A stretch of DNA of 64,000 nucleotides, from NCBI GenBank assembly GCA_014706295.1, contig JACSVZ010000011.1, forward strand, positions 22,663-86,662. Direction: 5' to 3'. This DNA comes from Lycocorax pyrrhopterus obiensis (Eukaryota > Chordata > Aves > Passeriformes > Paradisaeidae). Positions within the stretch are counted from its first letter, which is position 1, and each line of letters begins with the position of its first letter. Both the position numbers and the translations under genes were made by a program. Shown here piece after piece: positions 10,014 through 24,149 of the stretch. The notes under the pieces are model-generated. The model had not been told where the DNA came from and made no database searches. It saw nothing but the letters and a program-made list of their open reading frames with translations.

Positions 10014-12230
10014 TGGAGGCGGGGATGCATTTCTTTTGAGATGAGCTTGTAGTTGCTCTCTTTGGCAAGGAAAGCAAGCTTGGAGCTGCACGTGAGGTGC
10101 CCTTAGTGATCGGAAAGGTTTTTCCCAGTAGGCAGTTCTCTGGATTAGAGCTGTTGAGCTTTTCATTGGGAATGCAAAGGCCAAGCTCTTGAGCAGTTTC
10201 TTCCTGAGACCTTTAGTGTGTAAGCAGTCCCTGGTGCCGTCCTCTTTGGATCCTGGCTCTGGGAGACTGAAGGCTTCGCATGGTACCTAGAGCTGAGAAG
10301 GGAAGTGCTGATCTCAGGGCATGTGCTGCTAGTTTGAGGGGTGCAGTTCAAGTTGCAGGCAGCAAGAGCTTTCTCAGATGGAACTTTTGTGAGCTCTGTT
10401 TTTGCCAGATGTTTTCAAGTTGGTGGCCGGACTCTGCGAGAGTGAAAAGATTCTGTAGGGCAAAAGAGTTCGTGTTGTTCTTTGAGGGTGGTGCAAAGAA
10501 GAGTTTGCACTTGGAAGGGGATGCTTAGGGAAATCTTTTTGTCCTGACGCCGTTGATTTGAGAGCGGGGACGTTTCCAGCTCCGCTCTGCCCTCGGAGTG
10601 CTTTCGAGCTGCGCCCGGCGCGTGTCCTTCTTTTGCAAGTCGGCGGCGCCACCGTGTGCTTGTTTTCATGAGCGCTGACAGTGCCCAGGAAAAAGCCAAG
10701 CGCTTTGCTGGCCCGGCCGCAGTGGTGTGGGAGCAGCTGGTGGGAGAGCTCCGCTGTGCATCCTGCCTCTTGGAGACAAAGAACGTGATCCTGCACAGCG
10801 CTGGGAAGGAAGATGAATCGTCTCATTGTTGGCTGTGCAGTTTATAAGCTGCAAAACAAAAGTGAATTCTAGTGCGGCCTCTTTCGCCCGGAACTTTTTC
10901 TGTGGGACCAGCTGCTGAATGTTCTTTGTTTTGTAACTACACTCTGTGACACTGAAAGTGCATGAAAGTCCAGAGAGCTCAATGCACAGACCTGTGTGTG
11001 CTGAACTTCATAAGCTGCAAAGGGAAAGTGAAGGCCAGCACTTACTTTTTGTTCTAGGACTTTTGGACTGGGAGCAGTTGCTGGCCATAGCAAGTTTTGA
11101 AGCTGGGCTGTGCAAGAATGAAAGAATGTGATGATACATGCAGCAGATGGTAAAGTGCATAACTCCACGGAGTGTGTTGCTTCTCACATGATGTGAGTGA
11201 AATGTGGACACAACAGTTTGCTGAGCACGCACTTTTTTGACCAATATTTACACTTGGTACAGTTAGTTTAGGTTCAGGAGCTCCGCATGATTTAAAGAAT
11301 GTGATAGTACATAGTCTGAAAGAAGCTCACAGCCCCGGTTTGCATGGTGTTGTTGATGTCCTTTGAAGTGAATGTGAAACTCAGCAGCCATTTTCTCCTC
11401 TTTTATTTCCAGATTAATGTGAAAAACGAGGTTCACTCTCCTGTTAGGATTTAAAAGTTTAATAAAGGACAAAAAGGGACAATGATAATACAGCAAAATT
11501 CACAGGGCTGGGTGCTTTGGCACTCAGCCAAGAGTACACCTGTTATTGCAGAGACTCCCTTTACATACCTGTCCTATTTCATCAGCCTAATGCATACTCA
11601 TAATCAATTATGCATATTCCAACTTTTCCCCAAACTAGTTGACATGTTCCAGGAACTGTTTAGCACGGCTCCTCCTTGGGTCCGCCTTTTTAGAGCATGC
11701 GCATTTCTTGGCTGTGCTTTTAGTCAGTTTTTATTATCACCCCCAGAGTGGGCTTTGGTCCCTGGTTTCTGCAGACGGTCCTTGCTGATAGTTGGCATGT
11801 CAGTAGCAGGGGTCCTCAACACACGTTGGTTGGATGTTATCCAACCAAGCAGACAGTTCAATTACCACAAGCATAACTACATTAGCTGTTTCACTATTAT
11901 GTCTAAGTTTAGTTAATGACAGAAATAAAGACATTAGTTATTGTTACAAAACTACGTCTTTATAACAAAGCTACATTATACATATAGCATCTATTTTAAC
12001 ATTTGTAGAAAGCCAATATTATAATATGTATCTATCACATTTAGATTATGGATCAGGGCTCAGAGAGAGCAAAAATGTAGAGGTGCATGAAGCTGAAATC
12101 AAAAAACATAACACCTATGTGTGTTGTGCAGCTTAAAGCTGCATAGGAGAAGTGATGCCCAGTACTGCCTTTCTATATTCTAGGACGTTTTTTAAGGCAG
12201 CAGATCCTGAATGTATCTCTGTGAGACTGA
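10014..12230. repeat. Decayed copies of the macrosatellite sub-repeat
   Basis: 10014-10260 aligns to 2551-2770 (the block with 'cagttctctgg(g/a)ttagagctgttga'), and 10600-10930 aligns to 2795-3095 (the block with 'gagcgctgacagtgccc'). Further degenerate copies of the motif 'agctgcaaa...TTGTTCTAGGAC...GGGAGCAG' lie near 10850, 11010 and 12130. Divergence from the 4.7-kb units is obvious, so this is an older layer of the same family, interrupted by the LTR at 11418-11821. Confidence 0.75.
11418..11821 (-). mobile_element. ERV LTR-like block
   Basis: Read on the minus strand it begins TGTTGAGGACCCC and runs to an ATTAAA-type polyadenylation signal near 11458, ending around CCTAACA at about 11445 or TTTTTCACA at 11418. 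Layout and TGT...ACA ends suggest an endogenous-retrovirus LTR. I see no target-site duplication and no adjacent coding region, so the boundaries are approximate. Confidence 0.5.
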
Positions 12231-12457
12231 AGTTATAGGATGCAATATTCAACTTCAAAGACTGATGTTTTGATAGCTGATGTTTGGTCTAAGAACCTGA
12301 GGAGAAAGCTAGTCTGGTATTAATGTGATTTTTGTCCTTTCTGTGATGCTGTAGGTAAGAGCTGTGTTGTTCTTTCCATATTGTCATCAAAAGCATCTTG
12401 ACACTGTTGCTGCTAAATTTTGCCATCTTCATAACTGAAAAGGTTTTTGAGTCATTT
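11822..12457. other. AT-rich spacer, no gene seen
   Basis: AT-rich sequence with one decayed copy of the sub-repeat motif near 12130-12215. No open frame of note. Confidence 0.5.
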
Positions 12458-13338
12458 TGTACGGAAAAATCACACTATGAAAAGCCAGTGTCCACAAAGG
12501 AGACAGAGGAGTCCTGCAACTTTATTCGAATATGAAGGGAGAGAGGCCACCAGGGCACATGCCCACGGGGTTTTCTCTCCGAGGTTTCGGAGGGTGCAGA
12601 GGCAAAAGAACGGGACATCACACAGCGATCAATATGACCATGTGAAGCCATTTATTATTTGAAGAATATACACTTATATAGCATTTTGAGTTCTGAATAC
12701 GTGATGATTCGAACATCGTGCAGTCAAAAGCAGTATAATGATTGGATGCTTGCTACTGTTAGCATGTTGCATCTAAACTTCTGATTGGACACTTGCTGTG
12801 ACAGCTATTCACCATATTTCAACTTCTCACATTCTTTTTGTTCAGCATAATGTATCAATCTTGTTTGAACTAAATTATTGTTTCAGCAGTTCCTAAACTA
12901 TAGTTCTTTCATATTGCTGAACTAACTTATTGTTTCAGCAATTCCTAAACTATATTTCTATTGTGCTGTGGTCAATACATCCTTATTTCATATCCTTGGG
13001 TTGTTTCTCTTCTTTCTTCCGTGGTGTTATCAAAGATAGCGTATCCTTTACTCAGCTTGATTCAATGCTGGGAAAGCTGGGTTGTGCATTCCCAGTGTCT
13101 GTTCTCCTGCAAAAATTCCTCAACAGGAGGGTGCAGCCTCCTTTTATCCTAAACTCCCAGCTGCATGTTGCCCTCTTCCTTTCCCCATTGGCTGAGGTAC
13201 TAGGAAAGTACAGCCTTCCCAAACCACCTACCACATATTCCCCCTTGAACCTGCCATTTTCCCCCAAAGTTCAGAAGTTCAGGCTTGTGCGGACCCATTT
13301 GTCTGTTTCAGGAGTCAAACTGTCTGGGTTCTGTAACA
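12458..13338 (-). mobile_element. ERV LTR-like block
   Basis: On the minus strand it begins TGTTACAGAACCC at 13338 and ends CCGTACA at 12458. It contains a TATA-like GGATAAAAGG near 13140, a second TATATAAG near 12675, AATAAA signals near 12655 and 12519, and a roughly 55-bp tandem duplication at 12867-12970. These are features of LTR U3 and R regions. It may be one long LTR or two overlapping insertions; no target-site duplication was found. Confidence 0.5.
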
Positions 13339-13537
13339 AACCTGCGGCTTGACGTCGGTAGAGACATTAGGACCCATTTCAAAGACATTAACACCCATCC
13401 CCTCACCCATGGAATTGTTTGTAAAGACATGAGCACACATCTTTGCTATCGATTTTAATTCAGAAAACAAGACACCACAACTGATTAGGGAAAAACAAAA
13501 ACAGCTTTGCTGGACACTGTAGTCTGGCTTAGAAATC

Positions 13538-13543
13538 TTTTAT
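13538..13543 (-). terminator. Poly(A) signal of SLC7A9
   Basis: TTTATT on the plus strand reads AATAAA on the minus strand, about 150 bases past the SLC7A9 stop codon. It is the first canonical signal downstream of the stop. Confidence 0.65.
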
Positions 13544-13690
13544 TATGTATATTCAATACTTTGAAGTACTAAAGTGTTGCAAAAGTAATACACCAGTATG
13601 AATTTAGCAAGTGTTTATGTGTGCCAAACTACATTGAATCTACTTCAACCAGTACAGCACTTAAAAAGAACCTGGTAGGTATAAAATACT

Positions 13691-16600
13691 TCACTGAGTA
13701 ACTTCTTCTTCTGGAACAACTTCCAAAAGCATCTGGAGGTGCATAGTGATGGGCTCTGAGGAGAAGATTTATTGTTAGAGGCTTTATCAGAGAGAGCAAT
13801 ATTTCAATTCAAACTATTTGTCTAAGTAAGAAAATTATCCTTCTGCGTAGTTGTTTGTCTTATCTGTATTCCTATTTCAAAATGAAAAATAAAGGATGGG
13901 GAATAAACAGTCTTAAGATCCAAACTGCAGCATTCCACATTTCCAAACTTGCATTAGAGTACAATGCTTCCAATTACATAATTAAAATTATAATTCATTA
14001 CAATTATTTAATTATAATTAATGATATTAATACATTATACTTAATAGTCCCAGGGGACAATAGAGACAGATGATGGATTTTTTGAATGTCTGTAGAACTA
14101 CAAATCCTGTTGTATTCAGCTAGTTCCAATTAGCCTCTTAGAAATACCTGTATATCCTGCTTTACCTGAGATAATATCAGAGTTTCTCTAGTGACTATGC
14201 AATCAGTTCATAAATGGTCACGCTGGGTTCTTGCAGCTTTCACTGTATGCAGCACTGGGATTATTTTTTATCTTAATGCTGTTAACATTTTCTTTAGTAA
14301 GTATTGTAAAATTAATAATCAGAGCTAAGAGCCCAGTGTTTGGTGGCATAAGAAGTTATGTCTGCTAATTTTAGTTAATCGCTAAAGCAACGTTTTGAAA
14401 TACAGATAACTGAAAAACTACCTTTACAGATTAATTAGTTCTGTGAACTTTAAAAGTCGGTTTCTTTGTGCTACTACAGCGATGTGTTGCTTTTTGTGAA
14501 TTAAGTTTAATTTTTCCTCAAGTCAGACATTACTTCCTTTCAACAGGAAGGAGTAAAATACAGTCTTCAGTAAAGCCCACTATATACTAGGGAAATTTTT
14601 TTCCCTCCATGTCCCGCTCACGTGCTTTAGAAGGGATGCACCAGATAGTGAGCTTTATTATAGTAATTGAATCTCAAGTTTAGCAAATGTTCTGTTGAGT
14701 TTGGAGCTGGCTGCCTGATGTATACTTACTTGATATTTTTTGGGGCCAGTTGAATTTTAAGTGAACAAAAAGTACATAAACTATAAGTCCACTAAGTATA
14801 AATAAAATACAGTACAAATAGGCCAGTTCAGGTGCACTGATGATTGGTGCCAATACCAGTAAAATTGAGACCAGTGTCACTATGACAGGAATGATGATGG
14901 GTATCTGCAAGATACAAAGAATAAAATCACTTCTTCATTATTTAGCTGTTCTTACAGAAGTTTCCTGTATGAAAGAATATTTTGATCGCCTTATGCATTT
15001 TTTACTTTTAAAATTTCTGGAATCAGATGGGGCAATTGAAGGAGTAGCAGAAGTATGGATAGGGAAAACTCTTCTGCTAAATTCTTCACTAAGATCTCTT
15101 TGTCTGTATTTCAAATTGCAGTGTACAAGTTTGCAGTTTAGTAAATGTGGGGCCTGACTTATGTGCAATAACCTGGGGTCTTATTTTGGATATTCTTTCA
15201 GTGGTAGTCTGCTGACTGCAGTTGCACATCTCTCAAAATTTGGCTTGTGCCCTGTGGTCTGTGCAAGTGAAAATCAACATCTTTTCACAGTCCTTATGAG
15301 CTTAGTCCTAGTGCAGAACTACTATTAAATGGCTAGATTTCAGGTAAGGGGAGTGAAAAACAAGGATACTGTTCAAGGGTCCTGGTTAAATATCCAGATA
15401 CTTAGGGTGAATCCATGCTACAGCATCTATGGAGTGGAGAAAAAGCCATACAGAACTTACCCTGATAGGTCTCCTGAGTTCCTTCCTTGTAAACCTCATA
15501 ATAATTAGTGCAAGTACAGTTAAACCATAAAATATCCAGACTGCAAAACTGAAGTAATTTATGAGTGTGTCAATGTCACCAGGAATAATATAAATAATAG
15601 CAATGGCCCCCTAAAAATGAAAACAAAATTACTGTAGTCTGTTATAGAAGAAGGCTGAATTTTACTTATGTTCCAATACAGCTGCATGCTTAGTGTTCCA
15701 GAGGATGAACTGTGAATGTTTTTGCTTAAACATTTGGGTGTAAGTGTATTGCAGCACCTTTAAAGATTGTGACTACATCCTGCCAACATGTGGTTATTTT
15801 TGTGTGTAATCTTAATACCATTTTAAGTCAAAATGCTTATAATTTTTATGCATTAATCTGTTTCATTGTTAATTGAATATCTTGAAGATACAAAATGTAT
15901 TTTTAGGTTTTTAATGTTACTGGGATTGAATAGATCTTGTTTTGCCTTGAAGATAAAAGGGTAAAATGAAAATAACAAGATGTTTTAGGGTTATTAATAA
16001 ATGTATTTACTGACTGGATTTTTTTTAGTGAGATGTAAATTTCTTATGTGGAGGAAACAGGGTAGTGATAGCTTGCTTGCAAGCATCTTGTGAAAGGATT
16101 CTGTAATATTAACCATTCATTTAAGTTTTTGTTTTCATGCTGTTGATTCTTAACCATTTTGATTTTTAAAATCCAGTCCGGAATGAGTATGTTCAATTTA
16201 GAGAAGCTGTGGGTTTTATGTAGTCTTTTTTCCAAAATGTATTTAGCAATTTTCTTGTCTAGATAGTTAAAGATATGTGTCAAGACTGCTTGTAAGAAAC
16301 TGTGGAAGTATGTATTACTGGAGAATTTTTGTTGATAATTTTTCTGTACTTAGAATATATACTTACATAAAATATGATAGCAGGTGCTGGTGTTAAGTGC
16401 TTAACACTAATGTAAGATAGTACCTTTAGCATGTGCCCTTCACGACCTGCAACATAAACAAGTCTGACAAAACAAAAACAAGGCAATGTAGTTAGTGTGG
16501 CACCTAGACTTTAGGTGGCATTACTAAAAATAGACATCTGACTAATTTAATCAGTATTTTCTTTTTGATATGCATTGGGATTTAAAGAGTATTGTAGCAG

Positions 16601-19600
16601 TTTAAAATAAGGGAAATAACCAGTAATAAAGCAGTGAGCTAAATCAAATTCTGAACCAGTATTAAAATAGTACACTTGAAATTAATTTCAGAATCATTAT
16701 TTTGCACATATAGTTGAAAATTATTTTGGGAAATGTTACCTACTGTGTCCCTTTTAATTAAATATTTCCTTTTTCATGTGCTTCATAGCAAAAAGCTATA
16801 TTGACAACATTTTTTCAAAAAATGGCCTTTACAGCTGCAATGTATTCAGATGGTTTTGAAATTTTAAAATACTTTAAATAGCAAATGGAAGCACTGAACA
16901 ACTGATAGAAAGGAATAGTTTCTCAGTTACCTTTGCTAGTGTAGTCATGTTTTTACTGGTAACTTTTAACTGTTTAATTCTCATCTTTAAAATTGATGAT
17001 TGGTGAAAAAACCTTTTTGTCCTACAGTGCTATACCTGCATAGAATTAAGAAGAGACCATGTTTTCTAGTTTTTCAAACCTGAATAGCCACCATTTATTT
17101 TTGAAAATTAATCAATAAAGCTAGATTTACAGGCAATTCTAAATTACATTTTTTATAATGTGCATCAGAAGAATGTCTTTATGTCTGTAGATACATGTAT
17201 ATACATTTTTCCATCCTTCAAAAACTTTCATTTGAAGATATTTAGAATGGGGACTTACCTCCCTGCAGTAAAACAGGTGCCATTGGCAGATCCAAGTGTA
17301 GAAAATACCACAAAGAGAGGAACTATCCAAGAGGCTGGATAAAGGACTCTATCTCCAAATGTCTGGGATATGGGATTAAAATTAATAATTTTGGCATTTT
17401 AATTACCATTTAATATATTCAGTAATGTTAGAGCCTCTTTGTAGGTAAAGTAAATGGGTATCTGAGCTGTGTTACCAACAAAACCATGTTGTATATTTTG
17501 TGTTCTTAAACAAGATTTAACTTGATACATTCTTTGCTGTAACTCCTGGTGCAGACAAGCTGCTGAAATGCACAAAAGATCTAAATTTTAAAAGCTTTTC
17601 TTTAAAAAAAAAATTTAAGCATTTAAACATTAGTGTACTTTTTCACTGTGCTACACTATATACTGTTTGTTTTCCTCAAAAACGAACATTAAAAAAATTG
17701 TTGCATGACCTCAACAGTTGTTTTGGAGACATGGAAAATTTACTGAGCGGAACTGAAGGCATAGATGTATTTTTTAAGGTTTCAGAAACTTACACAGTTT
17801 CTAATTTTACCTGTAAGAGTATATCTTGCAAAAATGTAAAAATTATATCTTTCAAATTTGTTAAGAAAAAAACCCAAAAAGAATAAGGTGGAAGTGAATG
17901 ATGGACTATTTGCTGTTATCTCCAGAGCAACAAACTTTCATCTACCGTCATTTAGCCTGTGCTTCTTTCTCAGAAATACTGAAAATGGCAAAGTGACTGT
18001 CAAATTTTATTTCTCTTTCCATCTTTTTGATGCCTATGGAAAGCAGTCACCCTCTGAGCTGCAATGTTTACAAAACGCTTGCTGAAGACTGTATTGCTTC
18101 CTTCCTTTATTCCCATTGGGATATGATAGAACTACTCTTTAAATTAGGCATTACTGAAATTTTAGATTAAGAAATGATAGCAGATAATGGGGGAAAAGGT
18201 GGCACTAACATCTTAGACTAAAATTAATTTTATCTTAAAAAAAATTAATGGAACTTAATGACTTACATGACTTCAATGCACACAGCATTCTTCAGATGTT
18301 CTATTACAAAATTAAGTAGCTTACCACAGCAACTGCCTGGGACTGCAGGAGTTCTGTTGAAGTCATTACAGTGAAATAGGAAACGTTTATCAGAATGTAA
18401 CAAACCGTAACCAAGGGGATTCCAATAATTATAGACAGCGGTAGATTTCTAAAGAATGGAAAAGTAAGATCCCATCAGCATTGCTGTATCACTGGTACAG
18501 TTGTCGTAGTACACTGTGGATTCTTTCTTTTCCTGATATGCTCTTTAGGTGTATTTACATTTTTTTTTTACTGTAGAGCTAAGGAAATCAGGATTATAAA
18601 AAAGGAAAACTATAAATTATGCAAAGATACAAAGTCTGCAATTGCTAATTAGCTTTGTCTGTTAGTGCTCAAACCTTGAATAACTAGTGCTTTTAAAAAA
18701 CAAACCAAAATATATGCTTGCTTGTAGAAAAATATTTAGTGTTTGATTTTTGCCAGTAAAAACACTTCTTTCCTACATAGTTTTACCTGTAAGGATTTTT
18801 AAGTTCTTCTGTGATGTAATTGAGTTGATTCCTGGAAGGAAAAACATTCATAGAGTATTTTAGCAGTCAGGTGCTTAAATATGACTGTACTATAAGGTGA
18901 GGTGTTATTTCTTGTGTTATTGTTTTTAATCTTTTCAGCTTAAAAAAAAGAAAAAAAAAGTACAATCAAACTTTTAAGTGGGAAAACTGCATGACAAAAC
19001 CTATGTGAGCTTCTTATCCAAAAGTCAGCCTCTTGATTCATCATCTCTTTCTGCATTATCTCTATTATCTCTGAGACACTGAAATCTTGGATAAAATATC
19101 CCAGAATAATCAAACAAAAATTTGGCAGGCATTTAAGATGTACAAGATTGCCTTCCAGCTTCAAGCTCTGCAGTATTTGGGTCTTTTCAAATAAAAGCAA
19201 AACTGTGCTGAGGGCAAGGAGTGAAGCAAGTCTGCTGGTGTTTCACAGTGGTTCTGTAAGTCATACTAGCATGAAAACCTTTTTAAGGATTTTACGTATC
19301 TGAATTATAATTTCCAAATACTCATTTTTGCTAGAGCATGTAGACCAATTGAAACAAGGTTTTTATATTAATCTGCTCTGAAAATGGGAAGAGTTAGTAT
19401 TTATGGTTCAAAAGGCAAATTTTCAGATGTTAGTGCCTGGTGGTTACATACACAAATAATTATTTAGGAATCAGCTTCTTTGCCCTCTTAAAAAGTCCAT
19501 ATGAATGCCTGAATTAGGAGACTTACATGCCTGAGTTGAGACACTCAAGCTTGGAAATAGAATCTAAAAAAAAATCTATTTAAAAATAAATTCAGTTTTA

Positions 19601-22600
19601 GAAGCTTTTAATGGGAACTGCTGTGCGGCAGATCAAGATTATATTCTTATTTGCTTCTGAAGTACAGACCTATATTCAGACTTTTGCAGTTTGTACATTT
19701 AAGAATAACAATGGATTTGTGCCAACAGAACACTATGCCAACTGACATTCCCTAAGAAAAAATATGCAGGTTGAACCTTATAATTTCTGATATAATGTTT
19801 TTTTTTATGTTCTCCTGTACTAATCAAACACCATTACATATTTTGCAAGAAATGGAATTTGATGGAGTAACCTGCAGGGAAAGCTATTTTGCCTAACACA
19901 AGGGAATTAAACTGTGTTATATCCTCCTCATTACTTCAGTTTCTAAGCACCTTCAGCAGCAAAGCAGTAGTAGTAGTAGTCCTTTTGAGATCTAATATAA
20001 TTTCTTTCCCTAATGAACAGCAACTAAAAGAGGGTGGAGTTTTGGGGTTTTTTTAACCAAACTAGTGCTCTTTTTCCAGAATTCATCAACACATTCTTAA
20101 TAACAAGTCAGTTGTTAACTTTTTCAGAGAGTTCTACGGGGAGAAAGTAAACCAGTTAAAGGCTGTTAAAGTGTAACTGTTAAGGCTAATAAAGATTCCT
20201 TACCATCCATCATATGCCCAGAGTCCGTTATAAAACGCCAAACTGATAGAGCTAACAGAAATTTTACTGTCCTTGAAAGAATCTTTGAAGTTTTCAGTTT
20301 TTCCTGCAAATAAGAGGAAGATTACTGATCAGTGTTAAAACTAATTCTTGTAATCCTCACCAGATGAAAAAACATTCCAACATATGTCTCATGTTTTGAA
20401 ACTTTTCACTTTAATTAATACCCTTTTGTATTTAATGATCAGTAGTCTTGCATTTCCCACCCATCCCCATTCTCTAAAAGAAAATACCATAGTTTCCAAC
20501 AGATGCAAACTAAAACCCGGAATGAAGAGATTCAGGGCTGTGCCTTATTACTGTGTCACTTCTGTCAGTGGGGAACTTTTTAATGATCATAGCAGAAGCG
20601 AAAAGAATTTTTTCAAATAATGTATATTTTATTACCTTTTGCAAGGAGAACAATTCCACTTACAATAATGATTGTCACAATGATCATTTTAGCAGCTGTG
20701 AGAAAATTCTGGAGGTAGCTTCCCAGCTTCACACTCAGTGAATTCACAATTGTAATTACCACTAAAAGAAATCAAATTATAAATTTTTGCATTGTTTGTC
20801 AGAATGTAAAGAAAAGTTGCCCCTCCCCTTATTTACTGTACTGCTTTTCCCTCACACTTTTTGTCTAAATTATATACAGTTTTTACGTACTGTGTTTGGA
20901 TAAGTTTTAAAATAGTGAGGAAAAACAGATTTATGAATTAGATTTTGATAGTACCTTTAACAAAAAATATTTTGAAGTTGCACAGCAGTCTGATAAATAA
21001 AAAAATAGTATTTCCACACTTATTTTTTCTTCGTTTTCTGCTAGAGATAAGCATGCATTATACAGCTGCATCTATCTTAATGAAGAATAAAAAACCCCTT
21101 GGACTAGGAACAAACCATTTTTAAACCTATCCTTTTTAAGTTGTTGAATTAGTTATTGTGGGAACGACTCACTGGACTGTGTCTTAAAGATTTCTGGTGT
21201 CTTTGTGAAGATGAATCTAAGGAAGTTTCGGGGTACGGACGTGCGCTTATTGATGGGGCCAGACACAGGTCACTATGCAATTTTGGATCTGGTCTGTCTT
21301 AAAAAGTGTGAGTCTTACCAATAGCAGCTGCTGCAAGACACTTGATGACAACCTGGGGTGGATCACAACCTGGATAAAAAGGGGCTGATGCGTATTCTGC
21401 AAAGCTGAGACAAATGATTGCAAATGAACTGGGTTTTGTAACCAGTAAGCTTGTCCAAGAAAACAAAAATGCTGGAATTGGGCCAAATGCCTCCATAAGG
21501 TAAGGATATTCTCCCCCAGACTTTGTGATCATTGTACCAAGCTCAGCAAAACAAAGTGCACCTGAATAACAAGAAAAGCAGGTTTAGTTCATACACTTTT
21601 GAACCTTGGACTGCTTGAAGAGATGATCACTTTTTAATAGGTAGAAAAGTTAAGGAAATTGATATATACAGTGCATCATTACTCTGTTCATGTTTCTGTA
21701 TATTTTACTGTATATGCAAAATAAAATTTTAATTACTTGTGAGCAATTGAAAAAAATACCCTGAAATGATTAATATGCAGTCTAAAAATTACTACCATTG
21801 ATGTTTAAGACTTCACCAAAACCAGTACAAACATTGTGATTTCATTGGATTTCTGTTTAAGAAACAAGCACTATAAGAAGCGTTTAAGTGGCTGACACAC
21901 CTTTTGGAAACCTCAAAAAACAGACTTTCTGCACAATTTTGAACTAAAATGGCTGCTAAGCACAACATTAAAGTACAGTGATACTTCCTATTCTATTGCT
22001 CTATGTGGCATCCTGAATTAAGGGTTTTCTGTATGCTGTCTGCCTTGATACAATGCTCAAAAATTTCTTTGTTTTACTTCTTGAAATATTTTGAGGTGCT
22101 TAGTGCTAAATTTTCAGACAATAAAATTAGAATTATGGAAGTACAAAGCTAGCAGAAAGTACCTAGCTCACTACCAGTAAATTTTACATATAGCCAGTTA
22201 TTTAAGTAGAATAGTGTTCTCTTTATTACAGTCAGTGGATGAAGCAGGCAAAACTAAAACTTTGTTTCAAAATAAATTGAGAGTGTGATTTACAAATTTA
22301 AAAACTTTGTGTTCTATAAACACTCCATTTTAAATTTATGGTTGAGTGCTGCTATGCATACATACAGCAGGATTTAGTTGATTTTGGTCTCGGTGCTATT
22401 AGCTAATTTGTGAAATGAGAGTAGTATGCAGAAACAGCAGATATAAAGATTTAAGCCAAAGATTCAGATTCTTTGCTGACTCCTTTACCTAATGTTGCCA
22501 GAACTCCACAGGCTGCCCAGATGGTTAAACAAGGACCCACAGCTTCAACATTGGCAAGCACTGATTTTGGAGAAACGAAGATACCTGAGCCAATAATTGT

Positions 22601-23897
22601 ACCAACAATCATACAGATTCCACTAACGAGGCCCACCTTGAAATAAAATGAGATGTATTTGTAAGCAATTTCTAGTAATTCAGCAATTACTTCTCAGTAT
22701 CATAGAACTACAGCAATTGTCATTACTGACTTATTTTTATTGGCTTTCAAAATATAGTTCTATAAAGAAATATATTAAACAATTTTGCAAGGTTTCACTC
22801 TTCTTTCCAAGACCAGCATGTACCCTGTGGTGTACTTCTGCTGTTTTCAAAAGTACATCTATTTGTGTTTTGTCTGCCCGTGTATTTCCTTTATTAAACT
22901 GTCTTTTGGATTGAGTCTCAAATATAACTGTGGATGGGTGAACTTGCCCTTTCCTCTCTGATTAAGCAATGACATTCTATTACGAACAGTTGGTGAATTC
23001 TGAATTTTCTAAGATTCAAAAATTGTCTTTCATGGACGGAGTCAGTTTTTTTTTGTTGAGCAGCTGTTTTCCTCTCCTTGCTTTAAATATTTGTGCATAG
23101 GAATCGTGTTGATACTGCTAGGTGGTGATAAGATCATGTTCGCCTAAATCTGTAGTGACCTACAAGTGGCACAGGCTACTTAATATTTTCTGATAGTTAT
23201 GGCTACTCTAATGACATCAGTATTTTTCCAGTCTTGCCATCAAACTAAAACCACATAGATAATCTTTTTCCAGGTTACTTAAATTAACTTTAAGAGAAAT
23301 GCCACTCCCCTCCTGAGAGGAAATGATACAACTGTTTTCTAAAGTATCTGTAATTTTCTGGAGGAGACAGATTTTCACTTGTCCTCAAGTACCAGTGCCT
23401 ATTTCCTGGCTATAAACACTAACAAACTTTCAGAAACAATGAGCTGGACAACCCACTACAACTTCTAAAAAGTCCATGTGGAAAAAAAGTAAAGTTTATG
23501 AAATGCCTCAGTTATCAACTTGGAATAAGTCTTTGAATTATTTTTATATCGGATAACTTCAATGACATATTCTTGGGGTTTTATTCTGTTTATATCAGAG
23601 CTATTTAACTATAGTAATTAGCAGTTTCTGAAAATGTCCATCAACCACATTGTTGAGATATTAGCATATTTTTGCTAAATTGGGACACAGTAGTGGTTTT
23701 TGTAGGCTGATACATATGCACAAATACCCCCTTCTGCCTCCCTCTGCCAACCCCTCACACATGGATCAAAGGGGGAAAAGAAAAAGGTTTGCCTGCTTTC
23801 GTAGGTTCATCGTTTGGGGTTCATGATTCTGAATGGATTGTCTGTCCTCTCTTCCTTTGTCCTCTCCTTTTCTTTTCTTCAAGCTTTCTTCACCCAT
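13691..23897 (-). CDS. SLC7A9: b(0,+)-type amino acid transporter 1, complete
   Basis: Light subunit of the b0,+ exchanger. With SLC3A1 (rBAT) it takes up cystine and dibasic amino acids in exchange for neutral ones at the apical membrane of kidney and gut. Twelve coding exons (5' to 3'): 23897-23793, 22636-22489, 21561-21319, 20761-20636, 20303-20204, 18831-18787, 18448-18325, 17362-17259, 16463-16367, 15610-15461, 14904-14730, 13755-13691. They total 1482 nt with consistent phases and encode 493 aa (human 487, from memory). Seen: start [16 protein letters not shown]1 motif [15 protein letters not shown]6 motif [37 protein letters not shown], and C-terminus [12 protein letters not shown]. 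Cys150 in [10 protein letters not shown] matches the human Cys144 that is disulfide-linked to rBAT. Every internal splice site is GT-AG except the first donor, which is GC (23792-23791). No frameshifts or stops were seen, so it appears functional. Confidence 0.96.
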
Positions 23898-23918
23898 TTG
23901 TTTGTCTTGTTGAAATTT
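23898..23918 (-). other. 5' UTR part of first coding exon of SLC7A9
   Basis: A polypyrimidine tract and AG acceptor lie just above 23918, leaving 21 untranslated bases before the ATG at 23897-23895. The gene therefore needs an upstream noncoding exon. Confidence 0.65.
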
Positions 23919-24149
23919 CTAAGGAAATAAAAACAAAATCTTACTCTAGCATAATAATGTTGCTTGATTTTTGCTGACGATGTGGGTCCAAAATAGTGTA
24001 GGTAAATATTACCAGGAAACAAACACATGCACACACTCGCTCAAAGGCAAAGGACTTCCATCGAACTACCTACTCAGAGAAGAAATTGAAGAGGAGAAGT
24101 TATGTCAACTTCTGATGTCTGACCTGCTGTGGATTTTCCTCATACCCAC

